64,000 bases of DNA from Brachybacterium kimchii. GTDB lineage: Bacteria > Actinomycetota > Actinomycetes > Actinomycetales > Dermabacteraceae. Shown one piece after another: positions 43,273 to 52,448 of this stretch. The stretch's first letter is position 1. Every line of letters starts with the position of its first letter. The notes beneath the pieces were generated by a model. It did no database searches, was not told the DNA's origin, and saw nothing but the letters and a program-made list of their open reading frames with translations. The position numbers and the translations under genes are program-made. The stretch is taken from the NCBI RefSeq assembly GCF_023373525.1, contig NZ_CP097218.1, positions 2,294,001-2,358,000 of the forward strand, given 5' to 3'.

Positions 43273-44292
43273 ATGAGCAACGAGGCCTTCGCGCCCTCCC
43301 CCGACCGCTACGAGAGCACCGACTACCGCCGGGTCGGCGACTCCGGCCTGCGCCTGCCGCCGATCTCGCTGGGCTTCTGGCAGAACTTCGGCGAGGACCG
43401 CGACCCCGGCACGCTGACCGCGATCGTGCGCCGCGCGTTCGACATGGGCATCACCCACTTCGACCTGGCGAACAACTACGGCCCGCCTCCCGGCAGCGCC
43501 GAGTCCCACCTGGGGCGGATCCTCGCCCGCGACTTCGGCCGCCACCGCGACGAGCTCGTCATCTCCACCAAGGCCGGCTATCTCATGTGGGACGGCCCCT
43601 ACGGCGACGGCGGCTCGCGCAAGTACCTGCTGAGCTCGCTCGACCAGTCCCTGGACCGCCTGGGCCTGGAGTACGTCGACATCTTCTACCACCACCGCGA
43701 GGACCCCGAGACCCCGCTCGAGGAGACCATGGGCGCGCTCGCCCACGCCGTCCACTCGGGCAAGGCGCTGTACGCCGGGATCTCGAACTACTCGCCCGAG
43801 CACACCCGCGAGGCCGCCCGCATCCTCGAGGGCCACGGGGTGCCGCTGCTCATCCACCAGCCCTCCTATTCGATGTTCAACCGCCATGTCGAGGACGGTC
43901 TGCTGGAGACCGCCTCGGATCTGGGCATCGGTCTCGCGGTGTTCTCGCCGCTGCAGCAGGGGCTGCTGACCAGCAAGTACCTCAAGGGTGTGCCGCAGGG
44001 ATCACGCGCCGCCGGCGCTTCCCCGTTCCTGTCGGCCACCCAGACGGAGGACGAGACGTACCAGGAGCGCGTGCGGGGCCTCGCGAAGATCGCCGAGTCC
44101 CGCGGCCAGAGCCTCGCGCAGATGGCCCTCGCCTGGGTGCTGCGCCACCGCGAGGTCGCGACCGCGCTCGTCGGCGCCTCCTCCACCACGCAGCTCGAGC
44201 AGAACGTCGAGGCCGCCCGCGGCGCCGAGTTCACCGACTCGGAGCTCGCCGCGATCGACGAGTTCGCGGTCGACGGCACCGGGCGGAAGTGA
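43273..44292 (+). CDS. Aldo/keto reductase, YghZ-like (glyceraldehyde-3-phosphate reductase group)
   Basis: A 339-residue NADPH-dependent reductase. The catalytic tetrad is visible: D64 and Y69 in HFDLANNYGPPPGSAE, K100 in LVISTKAGYLMW, and H140/H141 in VDIFYHHRED. The GSRKYLLSSLDQSLDRL and FSPLQQGLLTSKYL segments place it with YghZ/Gpr, which act on methylglyoxal or L-glyceraldehyde-3-phosphate. The ATG lies 7 nt behind TAGGCT, whose TAG is the stop of the previous gene, so it appears leaderless. The LysR gene 21 bp downstream is on the same strand. Confidence 0.94.
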   Translation: MSNEAFAPSPDRYESTDYRRVGDSGLRLPPISLGFWQNFGEDRDPGTLTAIVRRAFDMGITHFDLANNYGPPPGSAESHLGRILARDFGRHRDELVISTKAGYLMWDGPYGDGGSRKYLLSSLDQSLDRLGLEYVDIFYHHREDPETPLEETMGALAHAVHSGKALYAGISNYSPEHTREAARILEGHGVPLLIHQPSYSMFNRHVEDGLLETASDLGIGLAVFSPLQQGLLTSKYLKGVPQGSRAAGASPFLSATQTEDETYQERVRGLAKIAESRGQSLAQMALAWVLRHREVATALVGASSTTQLEQNVEAARGAEFTDSELAAIDEFAVDGTGRK

Positions 44293-44313
44293 GCACGACG
44301 TGAGCACGCGACG

Positions 44314-45258
44314 GTGACCGGGCCCGGCGCCCTCACCCTCCCCCAGCTGGAGGCGGTGCTCGCCGTCGCCGACGAGGGCTCGTTCACCATCGCCGCGCAG
44401 GTCCTGGGCATCTCGCAGCCCTCCCTCTCCCGGCGCATCCACAGCCTCGAGGAGACGCTCGGGCTGCGCCTGTTCCTGCCCGTCGGCCGGCAGATGCAGC
44501 TGACCGACGCGGGACGACGGGTCGCGAACACGGCCCGCCGCACCCTGCAGGACCTCGAGGATCTCCGGCGCCAGGAGGCAGGGGCCGACGGGGCGCTGAG
44601 CGGCACGCTGCGCGCCGCCGGCCTGCCCTCGCTGGTCGCGACGCGTCTGCCGAGGCACCTGGGCGCGTTCCATCGCGCGCACCGGGACGTGCGGATCGAG
44701 GTGTTCGCGCAGGAGGACCGCGAGCTGCTGGTCGAGTCGGTGCGCACCGGGCGGGCCGACGTCGCGCTCACGGCCGCCGGCCACGTCCCGCCGGACCTGG
44801 AGGCTCTCGAGCTGAGGCCGCAGACCTTCCTCGCCGTGGTCCCGCGCGAGACGGGCACGTCGGACGCGCAGGCCACGGTCGGCGCCTTGGACACGTCGGA
44901 CACGTCGCACGCGCAGGGCACCCTGAGCGCGCGCGACCTCGCGGAGCGGACGCTCGTGACCCTGCCCGAGGGGACGTCGATCCGCGAGGTCACCGAGTCC
45001 GTGTTCCGCGGCCTGGGCACCACCCCTCCGCGCGTGATCACCACGACCCAGCGGGACGCCCTGGTGACCCTCGCCCTCGCCGCCGACGGCCTGACCATCG
45101 TCCCGGAGGATCTCGCCGAGAGCTCCCCGGCGACGGGCACGCGTCGCCTGCGGCTGCCCTCTGACGTGCAGCGTCCCGTGGTCGCCCTCCACCGCCGGGA
45201 GCATCTGCGCACGCCGGCGCTCTCCGCCTTTCTCGAGGTGCTCGCCGCCGACGTGTGA
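44314..45258 (+). CDS. LysR family transcriptional regulator
   Basis: A 314-residue regulator. The N-terminal winged helix (residues 5-65) reads LTLPQLEAVLAVADEGSFTI and GISQPSLSRRIHSLEETLG. A linker helix is followed by a periplasmic-binding-like effector domain (about 90-300). An insert of repeated DTSDTSHAQ near residue 195 is atypical. The GTG at 44314 lacks a clear ribosome site and follows the aldo/keto reductase by 21 bp, so it is probably co-expressed with it. Possible targets are that gene or the divergent-lying LCP region; the effector is unknown. Confidence 0.92.
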   Translation: MTGPGALTLPQLEAVLAVADEGSFTIAAQVLGISQPSLSRRIHSLEETLGLRLFLPVGRQMQLTDAGRRVANTARRTLQDLEDLRRQEAGADGALSGTLRAAGLPSLVATRLPRHLGAFHRAHRDVRIEVFAQEDRELLVESVRTGRADVALTAAGHVPPDLEALELRPQTFLAVVPRETGTSDAQATVGALDTSDTSHAQGTLSARDLAERTLVTLPEGTSIREVTESVFRGLGTTPPRVITTTQRDALVTLALAADGLTIVPEDLAESSPATGTRRLRLPSDVQRPVVALHRREHLRTPALSAFLEVLAADV

Positions 45259-45418
45259 GGCAGCACCCGGGACGTCGTCCATCCCCCGCATCGGAACTCC
45301 GAGGATCGACCTGGATTCATACGTTGCGTGCATGCCTTCCGCTCTGACTGCTATTGGACGCTATCAATGCAGGGTGCTTGGGTGACCGTCGGCGAATGCC
45401 CGACGATCGAGGAGTCCC

Positions 45419-46657
45419 ATGCCCGCACCCGATGCAGACCACAGCCCGCACCTCGAGCACGCACGCCGAGCGACGCGCAGGACGCCCCGCGGGCCGGCGC
45501 ACCTCTCCCCTGCCGGCGCGCGCGTGCTCGTGCGCAGGCGGCGGCGCCGCACGATCGCCGCCCTCGCAGGGCTCGCCGCACTCTCACTGCTGGCACTGAT
45601 CCTGGTGCCCGCGCAGACCCTGCGCAGCGGGCTCACGGTCGCGCCGCTGCACGCGGGGCCCGCCGCCCAGAACGAGTCGGCGGACGACGACGGCGCCGTG
45701 AACATCCTGTTCCTGGGCTCGGACTCGCGCGTGGGCGAGGCCGACGAGAAGGACTCCACGGCGCGCAGCGACTCGATCCTGCTGGCGCACCTCGATGCCG
45801 ACGACTCCTCGGTGCATGCGGTCCAGATCCCCCGCGACACCCTCATGGATCTGCCCTCGTGCGCGGACACCGGGAACGGATCGTTCGCGGGCGGCCGCGG
45901 CATGATCAACTCCGTGCTGAACTTCGGCCCCGCCTGCTCGGTCGCGGCCGTCGAGTCCCTGACGGGCGTGCGCGTGGACCACTTCGTGGAGGTGGACTTC
46001 GCGGGCTTCGCCGCGATCGTCGACGCCCTCGACGGGCTCCCCGTGTGCCTGCCCGAGGGTCTGCACGACAAGGCCGCCGATCTCGACCTGCCGGCGGGCC
46101 GGCAGACCCTGGACGGCCGCCAGGCGCTCGCCCTCGCCCGCACCCGGCATGCCGTGGGCGACGGCAGTGACATCGCGCGCCTCGACCACCAGCAGCAGGT
46201 CATGAAGGCCATCATGCAGCGCGCGGACAGCCGGAATCTGCTCACGCGGCCGGACCGCCTGTACCCGTTCCTGCAGGCGACCTCCTCGGCCCTCACGGTC
46301 GACGACCAGCTGGGGTCGATCCCCCGCATGACCTCGCTGGCCTCGCGCCTCACCCGTGTCCCCTCGGACAGCATCACCGTGGAGACGATGCCCTGGACCC
46401 CTGCCCCGTCGGACCCCAATCGGGTGGTCCCCTCCTCGAAGGCCGCCGCGGTCTTCGCGACCCTGTCCGACGAGGACTCGAAGGGCAGGTCGTCCCACAG
46501 CTCGAAGGGCGAGGAATCCACGGACTCACCGTCCTCGAAGCCCGACGGCGGTGGGGCCGATGCCGACGAGCGGCCGTCGGGCAGCGCCTCCTCGAGCACT
46601 CCGCCGTCGGACGACTCGGCATCGACCTCGGACTCCGAGAGCATCCAGTGCGACTGA
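45419..46657 (+). CDS. LCP (LytR-CpsA-Psr) family cell-wall glycopolymer ligase
   Basis: A 412-residue membrane-anchored enzyme that attaches anionic or other glycopolymers from undecaprenyl-phosphate to peptidoglycan. A basic cytoplasmic start with RRRRRR is followed by one transmembrane helix (about 44-62). The LCP domain shows NILFLGSDSRVGEADEKDS, the Arg/Asp site RSDSILLAHLD, VHAVQIPRDTLMDLP and, later, LDGRQALALARTRH. Four cysteines (near SCADTG, ACSV, VCLP) could form disulfides. The C-terminal tail (330-412) is Ser/Asp-rich and disordered. The ATG has GAGGAG upstream. It stands alone between LysR and PAP2 genes. Confidence 0.93.
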   Translation: MPAPDADHSPHLEHARRATRRTPRGPAHLSPAGARVLVRRRRRRTIAALAGLAALSLLALILVPAQTLRSGLTVAPLHAGPAAQNESADDDGAVNILFLGSDSRVGEADEKDSTARSDSILLAHLDADDSSVHAVQIPRDTLMDLPSCADTGNGSFAGGRGMINSVLNFGPACSVAAVESLTGVRVDHFVEVDFAGFAAIVDALDGLPVCLPEGLHDKAADLDLPAGRQTLDGRQALALARTRHAVGDGSDIARLDHQQQVMKAIMQRADSRNLLTRPDRLYPFLQATSSALTVDDQLGSIPRMTSLASRLTRVPSDSITVETMPWTPAPSDPNRVVPSSKAAAVFATLSDEDSKGRSSHSSKGEESTDSPSSKPDGGGADADERPSGSASSSTPPSDDSASTSDSESIQCD

Positions 46658-46777
46658 TCCTCGTGCAGGCGTGCTCCGCTCCGGCAGCTCCGCCGACGCA
46701 CCGACGTGACCCGTCGGATCTGTGGGTGAGGCCACCGCGACAGGGGCGCTCGGCGACCGCGGTGGGATGATCGGGAA

Positions 46778-47401
46778 ATGCGCATTTCCCCCGTCCGCTG
46801 GCTCATCGCGGGGGCCGCGCTCGCTCTTTTCCTGCTGGTCTTCTACCTCTCGGGCTGGGTGGGGCCGACGGAGTCGCTCGACATCCGCGTGCTCACCTCG
46901 CTGTGGACGAACGGCACGCCGCGGCTGCTGTGGATCGTCTCGGTGCCGTGGCTGATCCTGTGCAGCATCATCGTGATCGCGATCGGCATCCGACGCGGCC
47001 GCGCCATGGACGGCCTGCGCGCCTTCGCCCTGCTGGCCGTGTGCAACGTGCTCGGGCAGCTGCTGAAGAAGGTCGTGCTGCACCGCGATTCGATCGTGCT
47101 CATGGTGGACAACACCTACCCCAGCGGCCACATGATCGCCTTCGCCTCGGTCGCACTCGCCCTGCGGATCGTGCTGCCGCGGCGCATGCGTGGGGTCTTC
47201 ACCGTGATCGCCGCGCTCGTGCTGTGCGTGGTCGCCTTCGAGCTGGTCCACTACGGCTGGCACCGCCCCAGCGACGTGATCGGATCGCTGCTGCTGGTCA
47301 CCGCCGTCGGCGTGCTCGGCGGCGGGTCGAGCCATCAGGGCGATGCCGACAGGGCGGGCGAGGGACGCGATCGTCCCGAGCCGATCCTCCCGCCCGGCTG
47401 A
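46778..47401 (+). CDS. PAP2-family membrane phosphatase (paralogue A)
   Basis: A 207-residue six-helix membrane protein. The phosphatase motifs are VLHRDS in place of KxxxxxxRP, the central [16 protein letters not shown], and the third [18 protein letters not shown] and the final HRPSD are intact, the first motif is weak. It probably dephosphorylates undecaprenyl-pyrophosphate or another lipid phosphate, supporting wall glycan recycling. It is closely similar to 49878, which lies on the other side of the gntP-gntR pair. A GATGAT box 6 nt from the ATG suggests a leaderless start. Confidence 0.88.
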   Translation: MRISPVRWLIAGAALALFLLVFYLSGWVGPTESLDIRVLTSLWTNGTPRLLWIVSVPWLILCSIIVIAIGIRRGRAMDGLRAFALLAVCNVLGQLLKKVVLHRDSIVLMVDNTYPSGHMIAFASVALALRIVLPRRMRGVFTVIAALVLCVVAFELVHYGWHRPSDVIGSLLLVTAVGVLGGGSSHQGDADRAGEGRDRPEPILPPG

Positions 47402-47454
47402 GCGCTGCGGCCGGGCCGTCTGTCCGGTTGAGCGCCGCGGCCGAGCCGCCCGCC

Positions 47455-48831
47455 TCAGAAGATCGCGTAGACCGCGAGGACGAAGGCGAAGCCGACCAGG
47501 GACTCGATGCCCTGCTGGACGGTCCAGGTCTTCAGGGTGGTCTTCACGTCCATGCCCATCAGGCGACCGACGAGCCAGAAGCCGGAGTCGTTCACGTGCC
47601 CCGCGAAGACCGAGCCTGCGGCGGCCGCGAGGGTGATCGCGGCGGTGTCGATCGCGCCGTAGCCGCCGGCCATCACGGCCGGGGAGAGCAGGCCCGCGGT
47701 GGTCACCAGCGCGACCGTCGCCGAGCCCTGCGCCAGGCGCAGGGCGAGGGCGATGACGTACGCGGCGAAGATGACGGGCATGCCCCAGGAGTCGAGGGTC
47801 GAGGCGAGCGCGTCGCCGATCCCGGAGGCGCGCAGTACGCCGCCGAACATGCCGCCGGCACCGGTGATGAGGATGACCGAGGCGACCTGGCCCAGCGTGG
47901 AGTCCACGAGCTTCTCGAGCGCCGAGCCGTCCTGGCCGCGGAACTTCCCGAGCACCAGCATGGCCACCAGGACGGTGATCAGCAGGGCGACGGGCGACTC
48001 GCCCACCAGGCGAAGGGCCTGCACCCAGGCGGCGTCCGCGTCCACGACCTTCGCCGTGCCCAGCGCGTCCAGGCCGGTGTTCAGCAGGATCAGCACGAGC
48101 GGGAGCGCCACGACGGCGAGCACGGTGGAGGCCCTCGGCGGCACGGCCGGCTGGTCCTCGTCGGTGCCGAAGAGGTCGGGCACCAGCAGCGGCGTGCGCG
48201 CGTTGACGAACTTCGCCCACAGGTAGCCCGAGACGTACCAGACGGGGAAGGCGATGATCAGGCCGACGAGCAGCACGACGCCCAGGTTCGCGCCGAAGAA
48301 GTCGCTCGCGGCGACCGGGCCGGGGTGCGGCGGCACGAACACGTGCATGACCGAGAACGCCGCCGCCGAGCTCAGCCCGTAGAGCAGCAGGTTCTTCCCG
48401 CCGATGCGGCGGGCCACCGCGAAGATGATCGGCAGCATGACCACGAGGCCGGCGTCGAAGAAGATCGGGAAGCCCAGCACCAGCGAGGTCAGGCCCAGGG
48501 CGAAGGCGGCGCGCTTCTCGCCGAAGACGGCGACCATCTTCTCGGCGATGACCTTGGCGCCGCCGCTGGACTCGATGAGGCGGCCCAGCACTGCACCGAA
48601 GCCGATGAGCAGGGCGACGGATCCGAGCGTCGACCCGAAGCCGTCGACGAGGGTCTCGATGATCGCGCCCGAGGGGATGCCCGTGGCCAGGGCCGTCAGC
48701 AGCGAGACGATGACCAGCACGAGGAAGGCGTGCAGCCTCACCTTGATGACCAGGAACAGGATGAGCGCGACGGCGACCGCGGCGATGCCGAGGAGCGGTC
48801 CGGCACCCAGGGTCTGGGTCCAGTTGTCCAT
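47455..48831 (-). CDS. gntP: GntP family gluconate:H+ symporter
   Basis: A 458-residue membrane transporter with about 12-14 helices. GSVALLIGFGAVLGRLIESS, FDAGLVVMLPIIFAVARRI and VFVPPHPGPVAASDFFG are GntP hallmarks, with the C-terminal VNDSGFWLVGRLMGMDVK. It imports gluconate or a related sugar acid. The ATG at 48831 follows GGAGAA. It is divergent from a FadR/GntR regulator whose likely operator sits between them. No gluconate kinase is adjacent. Confidence 0.95.
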   Translation of the reverse strand: MDNWTQTLGAGPLLGIAAVAVALILFLVIKVRLHAFLVLVIVSLLTALATGIPSGAIIETLVDGFGSTLGSVALLIGFGAVLGRLIESSGGAKVIAEKMVAVFGEKRAAFALGLTSLVLGFPIFFDAGLVVMLPIIFAVARRIGGKNLLLYGLSSAAAFSVMHVFVPPHPGPVAASDFFGANLGVVLLVGLIIAFPVWYVSGYLWAKFVNARTPLLVPDLFGTDEDQPAVPPRASTVLAVVALPLVLILLNTGLDALGTAKVVDADAAWVQALRLVGESPVALLITVLVAMLVLGKFRGQDGSALEKLVDSTLGQVASVILITGAGGMFGGVLRASGIGDALASTLDSWGMPVIFAAYVIALALRLAQGSATVALVTTAGLLSPAVMAGGYGAIDTAAITLAAAAGSVFAGHVNDSGFWLVGRLMGMDVKTTLKTWTVQQGIESLVGFAFVLAVYAIF

Positions 48832-48938
48832 GGGGATTCTCCGTTGAATGCGGGTGGGAAGCAGAGTGGTTCGGGTGGGGCGGCGATGCCTGCGCACCGA
48901 CGGCAACCGGCGGCGACCGCCGAACACCCGACCGCAAA

Positions 48939-48969
48939 GGTACTACTTTATGCGCGCTAAGGTAGCACC
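48939..48969. promoter_or_regulatory. Candidate GntR operator in the gntP/gntR divergent region
   Basis: GGTACTACTTTA and TAAGGTAGCACC form a 12-bp inverted repeat with two mismatches and a 7-bp spacer. The location between the divergent regulator and transporter genes makes it the natural binding site. The region is also locally AT-richer, fitting overlapping promoters. Confidence 0.7.
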
Positions 48970-49075
48970 ATTGAAGCGGGCGCTGGGACCCCGGATCATC
49001 GTTCGATCCGTGGACGCCCTCCGCCCCGCCGCACCGTGCGGCGCCCGCGCAGCCCTCGACGATGAAGGAGTCGCC

Positions 49076-49777
49076 ATGCCCACGTCCGCCATGCACGAGG
49101 GGGTCCTGGACGACCTGGGCAGGCACATCACCGACGGCCGCCTCCCCGAGGGCTCCGTGCTCACGCTCTCCGGCATCGAGAAGGACTGCGGCGCCTCGCG
49201 GACCGTGGCCCGGGAGGCCGTGCGCGTGCTCGAGTCCCTCGGCATGGTCGCCTCGCGCCGGCGCGTGGGCATCACGGTGCAGCCCCGCGAGGCGTGGGAC
49301 GCCTTCTCCCCGCGCCTGATCGACTGGCACCTGGCCGGCCCGTTCCGCCAGCGCCAGCTCGAGGCGCTCGCCGAGCTGCGCGTGGCCGCCGAGCCCATGG
49401 CCGCCCACCTCGCCGCACGCCGCGCCGACTCCCGCCAGTGCGCGGAGCTGCGGCGCCTGGCCGATCGGCTCGTGGACCTGGGAGGGCGGGGCCTGGGCGA
49501 TTCAGAGGACTACCTCGAGGCCGACGTCGCCTTCCACGACCTGCTGCTCGCCGCCTCGGGGAACCCGCAGCTCACGGCCCTCGCCCGCCCGGTGCGCGCG
49601 GTGCTCGAGGGCCGCAACCGCCTGGGCCTCACTCCCCCGCTGCCCGTCGAGGGCACGCTCGAGGAGCACATGCGCGTCGCGCTCGCGATCGCCGACGGCG
49701 ACGCGGAGGCCGCCGAGACCTTCTCCCGCTCGCACATGCGCACGGTGTGGGGCGAGGTGAGCCGGACGGACGGCTGA
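49076..49777 (+). CDS. FadR/GntR-type transcriptional regulator (putative gluconate regulator)
   Basis: A 233-residue regulator. The winged helix (residues 1-70) holds LPEGSVLTLSGIEKDCGASR and TVAREAVRVLESLGMVASRR. The FCD effector domain shows LRVAAEPMAAHLAARR, the Asp/His metal ligands in DVAFHDLLLAASGN and the final HM of SRSHMRTVWGE. By position it controls gntP and itself. The ATG at 49076 has GAAGGAG upstream; upstream in-frame codons run through the operator region and are rejected. Confidence 0.93.
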   Translation: MPTSAMHEGVLDDLGRHITDGRLPEGSVLTLSGIEKDCGASRTVAREAVRVLESLGMVASRRRVGITVQPREAWDAFSPRLIDWHLAGPFRQRQLEALAELRVAAEPMAAHLAARRADSRQCAELRRLADRLVDLGGRGLGDSEDYLEADVAFHDLLLAASGNPQLTALARPVRAVLEGRNRLGLTPPLPVEGTLEEHMRVALAIADGDAEAAETFSRSHMRTVWGEVSRTDG

Positions 49778-49877
49778 GCGCCGCGACGCTCTCACCTGCA
49801 GGTGTTCGCTGGGAAGAGCGTGTGCGAGATGCCACCGACCCCTCGAGGAGCACCGGCCGCGATGCCATCATCGGGGC

Positions 49878-50603
49878 GTGCTCACCACGGAACAGGACTC
49901 GCAGACCCTGACCGCGGACCTCACGCGCGGCGTGACCCGAGCGCGCCCGCTCGACGGGGGCCGTCGGCAGATGGTCCTCCGCGTCCTGGTGACCGTCATC
50001 TCGACCGGGTTGTTCCTCGTCCTCTACCGGCTCTCCGGGTCGTACCGGCCCGCGGAGCAGCTGGACCTCGGCATCTTCTGGATGCTGGAGACGCACGGCA
50101 ACCCCACACTGCTGCGCGCGGTCTCCGTGCCCACGTTGATGCTGAGCAGTGCGGTCGTGCTCCTGATCGCCGCCGGCCGGGGCAGGGCGATGCGGGGCGT
50201 GCGCGCGCTCATGATCCTGGCCGCCTGCAACGTGCTGGGGCAGGTGCTCAAGGGCTTCGTGTTCGGGCGCGATGCGATCGCGACGCACCAGGGCAACTCC
50301 TTCCCCAGCGGGCACATGATCGCCTTCGGGTCGGTGGCGCTGGCCCTGTGGATCGTGCTCCCCCGCGTCATGCGCGGCGTCTTCACGATGGTCGCCGCGC
50401 TCGTGCTCGCCGTGGCCGCCTTCGAACTCGTGCACTACGGATGGCACCGCCCCAGCGACGTGGTCGGATCGCTCCTCCTCGTCACGGCCGTCGGAGCGGT
50501 CGGCGGCGCCGCGGGCGGGAGCCGCGAGTCCTGCCGGCCCTCGTCGCTCACAGCACGGAGGCGAGGAACCCCTGCAGACGATCCGACTGCGGATGGTCGA
50601 TGA
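49878..50603 (+). CDS. PAP2-family membrane phosphatase (paralogue B)
   Basis: A 241-residue six-helix phosphatase. [20 protein letters not shown] contains the PSGH motif and [19 protein letters not shown] the C-terminal motif; the first half shares [17 protein letters not shown] with paralogue A. The GTG at 49878 is 6 nt from a CATCAT box. The 3' end (50548-50603) overlaps the end of the convergent ABC ATPase gene by 56 bp, giving a basic C-terminal tail that may not be conserved. A lipid-linked intermediate phosphatase is the likely role. Confidence 0.87.
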   Translation: MLTTEQDSQTLTADLTRGVTRARPLDGGRRQMVLRVLVTVISTGLFLVLYRLSGSYRPAEQLDLGIFWMLETHGNPTLLRAVSVPTLMLSSAVVLLIAAGRGRAMRGVRALMILAACNVLGQVLKGFVFGRDAIATHQGNSFPSGHMIAFGSVALALWIVLPRVMRGVFTMVAALVLAVAAFELVHYGWHRPSDVVGSLLLVTAVGAVGGAAGGSRESCRPSSLTARRRGTPADDPTADGR

Positions 50604-51411
50604 CCTGCTCGGGGCTGCCCTGCTCGAGGATCTGCCCGTCGGCCATGAAGACGACCTGATCGGCGACCTCTCGGGCGAAGCCCATCTCGTGGGTCACCAC
50701 CACCATGGTCATGCCGCCCTCGGCGAGCTCCTTGAGCACCGTGAGGACCTCGGCCACGAGCTCGGGGTCCAGGGCCGACGTCGGCTCGTCGAAGAGCATG
50801 AGCTCGGGCTCCATCGCGAGCGCGCGGGCGATCGCCACCCGCTGCTGCTGACCGCCGGAGAGCTCGGAGGGGTAGTGCTCGGCGCGATCGGCCAGGCCCA
50901 CGCGCTCGAGAAGCGCGAGCGCGTCCTTCTCGGCCTGCGCCTTGGGGCGGCCGAGCACGTGCACGGGCGCCTCCATGACGTTCTGCAGCGCCGTCATGTG
51001 CGGGAACAGGTCGAAGCGCTGGAAGACCATGCCGATGCGGGCGCGCTGGCGCGCGATCTGCTTCGGCGAGAGCTTCTGCCAGCGGCCGTCGGGCAGCGGC
51101 TCCTCCGCGTACCCCTGGGTGACGCCGGCGATGCGCACGCGGCCCGCCGTGGGCTCCTCGAGCTGGTTGATGCAGCGCAGCAGCGTGGACTTGCCCGAGC
51201 CCGAGGGGCCGATGAGCACCGCCACCTCGCCCTCGGCCACACGCAGGTCGCAGTCCTTGAGCACGTGCAGGTCGCCGAAGGCCTTGTGCACGCCCTCGAG
51301 CTCGATGAGGGCGGGGCCGTCGGCCGGTGCCGCCGGGTCCGACGGGGACGCAGGCGCGGCCTGGTCTCCCTGCTCGTCGGCCCGATGGGTGTTCCGGGGG
51401 TCCTGGCTCAT
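50548..51411 (-). CDS. Amino-acid ABC transporter ATP-binding protein
   Basis: A 287-residue ATPase of the GlnQ/ArtP type. An N-terminal extension of about 35 acidic/Pro residues leads to Walker [10 protein letters not shown], the Q-loop [12 protein letters not shown], the signature [15 protein letters not shown], Walker [13 protein letters not shown] and the H-loop VVTHEMGF. A 15-residue insert ([17 protein letters not shown]) lies between Walker A and the Q-loop. The ATG overlaps the permease stop by one base (TGATG). It powers polar amino acid import with the next two upstream genes. Confidence 0.95.
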   Translation of the reverse strand: MSQDPRNTHRADEQGDQAAPASPSDPAAPADGPALIELEGVHKAFGDLHVLKDCDLRVAEGEVAVLIGPSGSGKSTLLRCINQLEEPTAGRVRIAGVTQGYAEEPLPDGRWQKLSPKQIARQRARIGMVFQRFDLFPHMTALQNVMEAPVHVLGRPKAQAEKDALALLERVGLADRAEHYPSELSGGQQQRVAIARALAMEPELMLFDEPTSALDPELVAEVLTVLKELAEGGMTMVVVTHEMGFAREVADQVVFMADGQILEQGSPEQVIDHPQSDRLQGFLASVL

Positions 51412-52448
51412 CACAGCTCCACCTCCGGGAGAGAGTTCTTGGGGGTCGTCGCGGCGCTGTTCACGGCCTGCTGGCGGGCGCGTCGGCCGCGCTTCGTCGG
51501 ACCCGCGCCGCCGGGGCGATCGTCGAAGCCGCGACCGAAGTAGCGCTCGAGGAAGTACTGGCCCACCATCAGCACGCTCGTGATCGCGAGGTACCAGATC
51601 GCGGCGACGACCAGCAGCGGGATCGGCGCGTAGAGCTTGTTGGCGATCGCGTTGGTCGCGAAGGTGAGGTCCAGGGTGAAGGGCACCGCGAGCACGAGCG
51701 AGGTGGTCTTGAGCATGCCGATGGTCTCGTTGCCCAGCGGCGGCACGATCACGCGCATGGCCTGCGGGATGATGATGCGCCGCAGGATCTGGCCGTTGCC
51801 CATGCCCAGCGCCTTCGACGCCTCGCCCTGGCCCTTGTCCACGGAGTTCAGGCCAGAGCGGATGATCTCGGCGAGGTAGGCGCCCTCGTTGAGTCCGAGG
51901 CCGACGACGGCCGCCCAGAACGCCGGGAAGTAGTCGCGGGTGGAGAAGGAGAACCACTCGGGGCCGAAGGGGACGCCCACGGCGATCTTCGGGACGATCA
52001 CCGTGAACAGGCCCCAGAACACCAGCTGGGTGTACACCGGGGTGCCGCGGAACACGAAGATGTACGCCCAGGAGACGCCGCGCAGCACCGGGTTCTCACT
52101 GCGCCGCATGATCGCCGCGGTGAGCGCCACGATCGTGCCCAGCACCATCGAGAGCACCGTGATCAGCAGCGTCCAGCCCACGCCCTGGACGACCTTCACG
52201 TCCAGGATGTACGTCGCGACCGTTCCCCAGTCGAAGACGGGGTTGGTGACCAGGAAGTTCGCGAGGGCGAGCACCAGCAGCACCACGATGACGGCGCTGA
52301 TCCAGGTGCCCGGGCGCGGGCTGCGCTTGGCGCGGATCCGTCCGGGGATCGGGTCGGCGCCGCGGCCGGTCGGCTGCGGGGAGCCGGGGGCGGGCGCCGG
52401 GCCGACGGGCCCGTCGGCGGGCGCGGGCGAGGGCTGTGTCGTGCTCAC
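51411..52448 (-). CDS. Amino-acid ABC transporter permease
   Basis: A 345-residue HisM/GlnP-type permease. A Pro/Ala-rich cytoplasmic tail (residues 1-45) is followed by a first helix and the core five helices. [20 protein letters not shown] is the family start, and the EAA loop reads [20 protein letters not shown] with the conserved [17 protein letters not shown]. The C-terminal tail is basic. Its GTG start overlaps the binding-protein stop by 4 bp (GTGA), so translation is coupled. Confidence 0.95.
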   Translation of the reverse strand: MSTTQPSPAPADGPVGPAPAPGSPQPTGRGADPIPGRIRAKRSPRPGTWISAVIVVLLVLALANFLVTNPVFDWGTVATYILDVKVVQGVGWTLLITVLSMVLGTIVALTAAIMRRSENPVLRGVSWAYIFVFRGTPVYTQLVFWGLFTVIVPKIAVGVPFGPEWFSFSTRDYFPAFWAAVVGLGLNEGAYLAEIIRSGLNSVDKGQGEASKALGMGNGQILRRIIIPQAMRVIVPPLGNETIGMLKTTSLVLAVPFTLDLTFATNAIANKLYAPIPLLVVAAIWYLAITSVLMVGQYFLERYFGRGFDDRPGGAGPTKRGRRARQQAVNSAATTPKNSLPEVEL

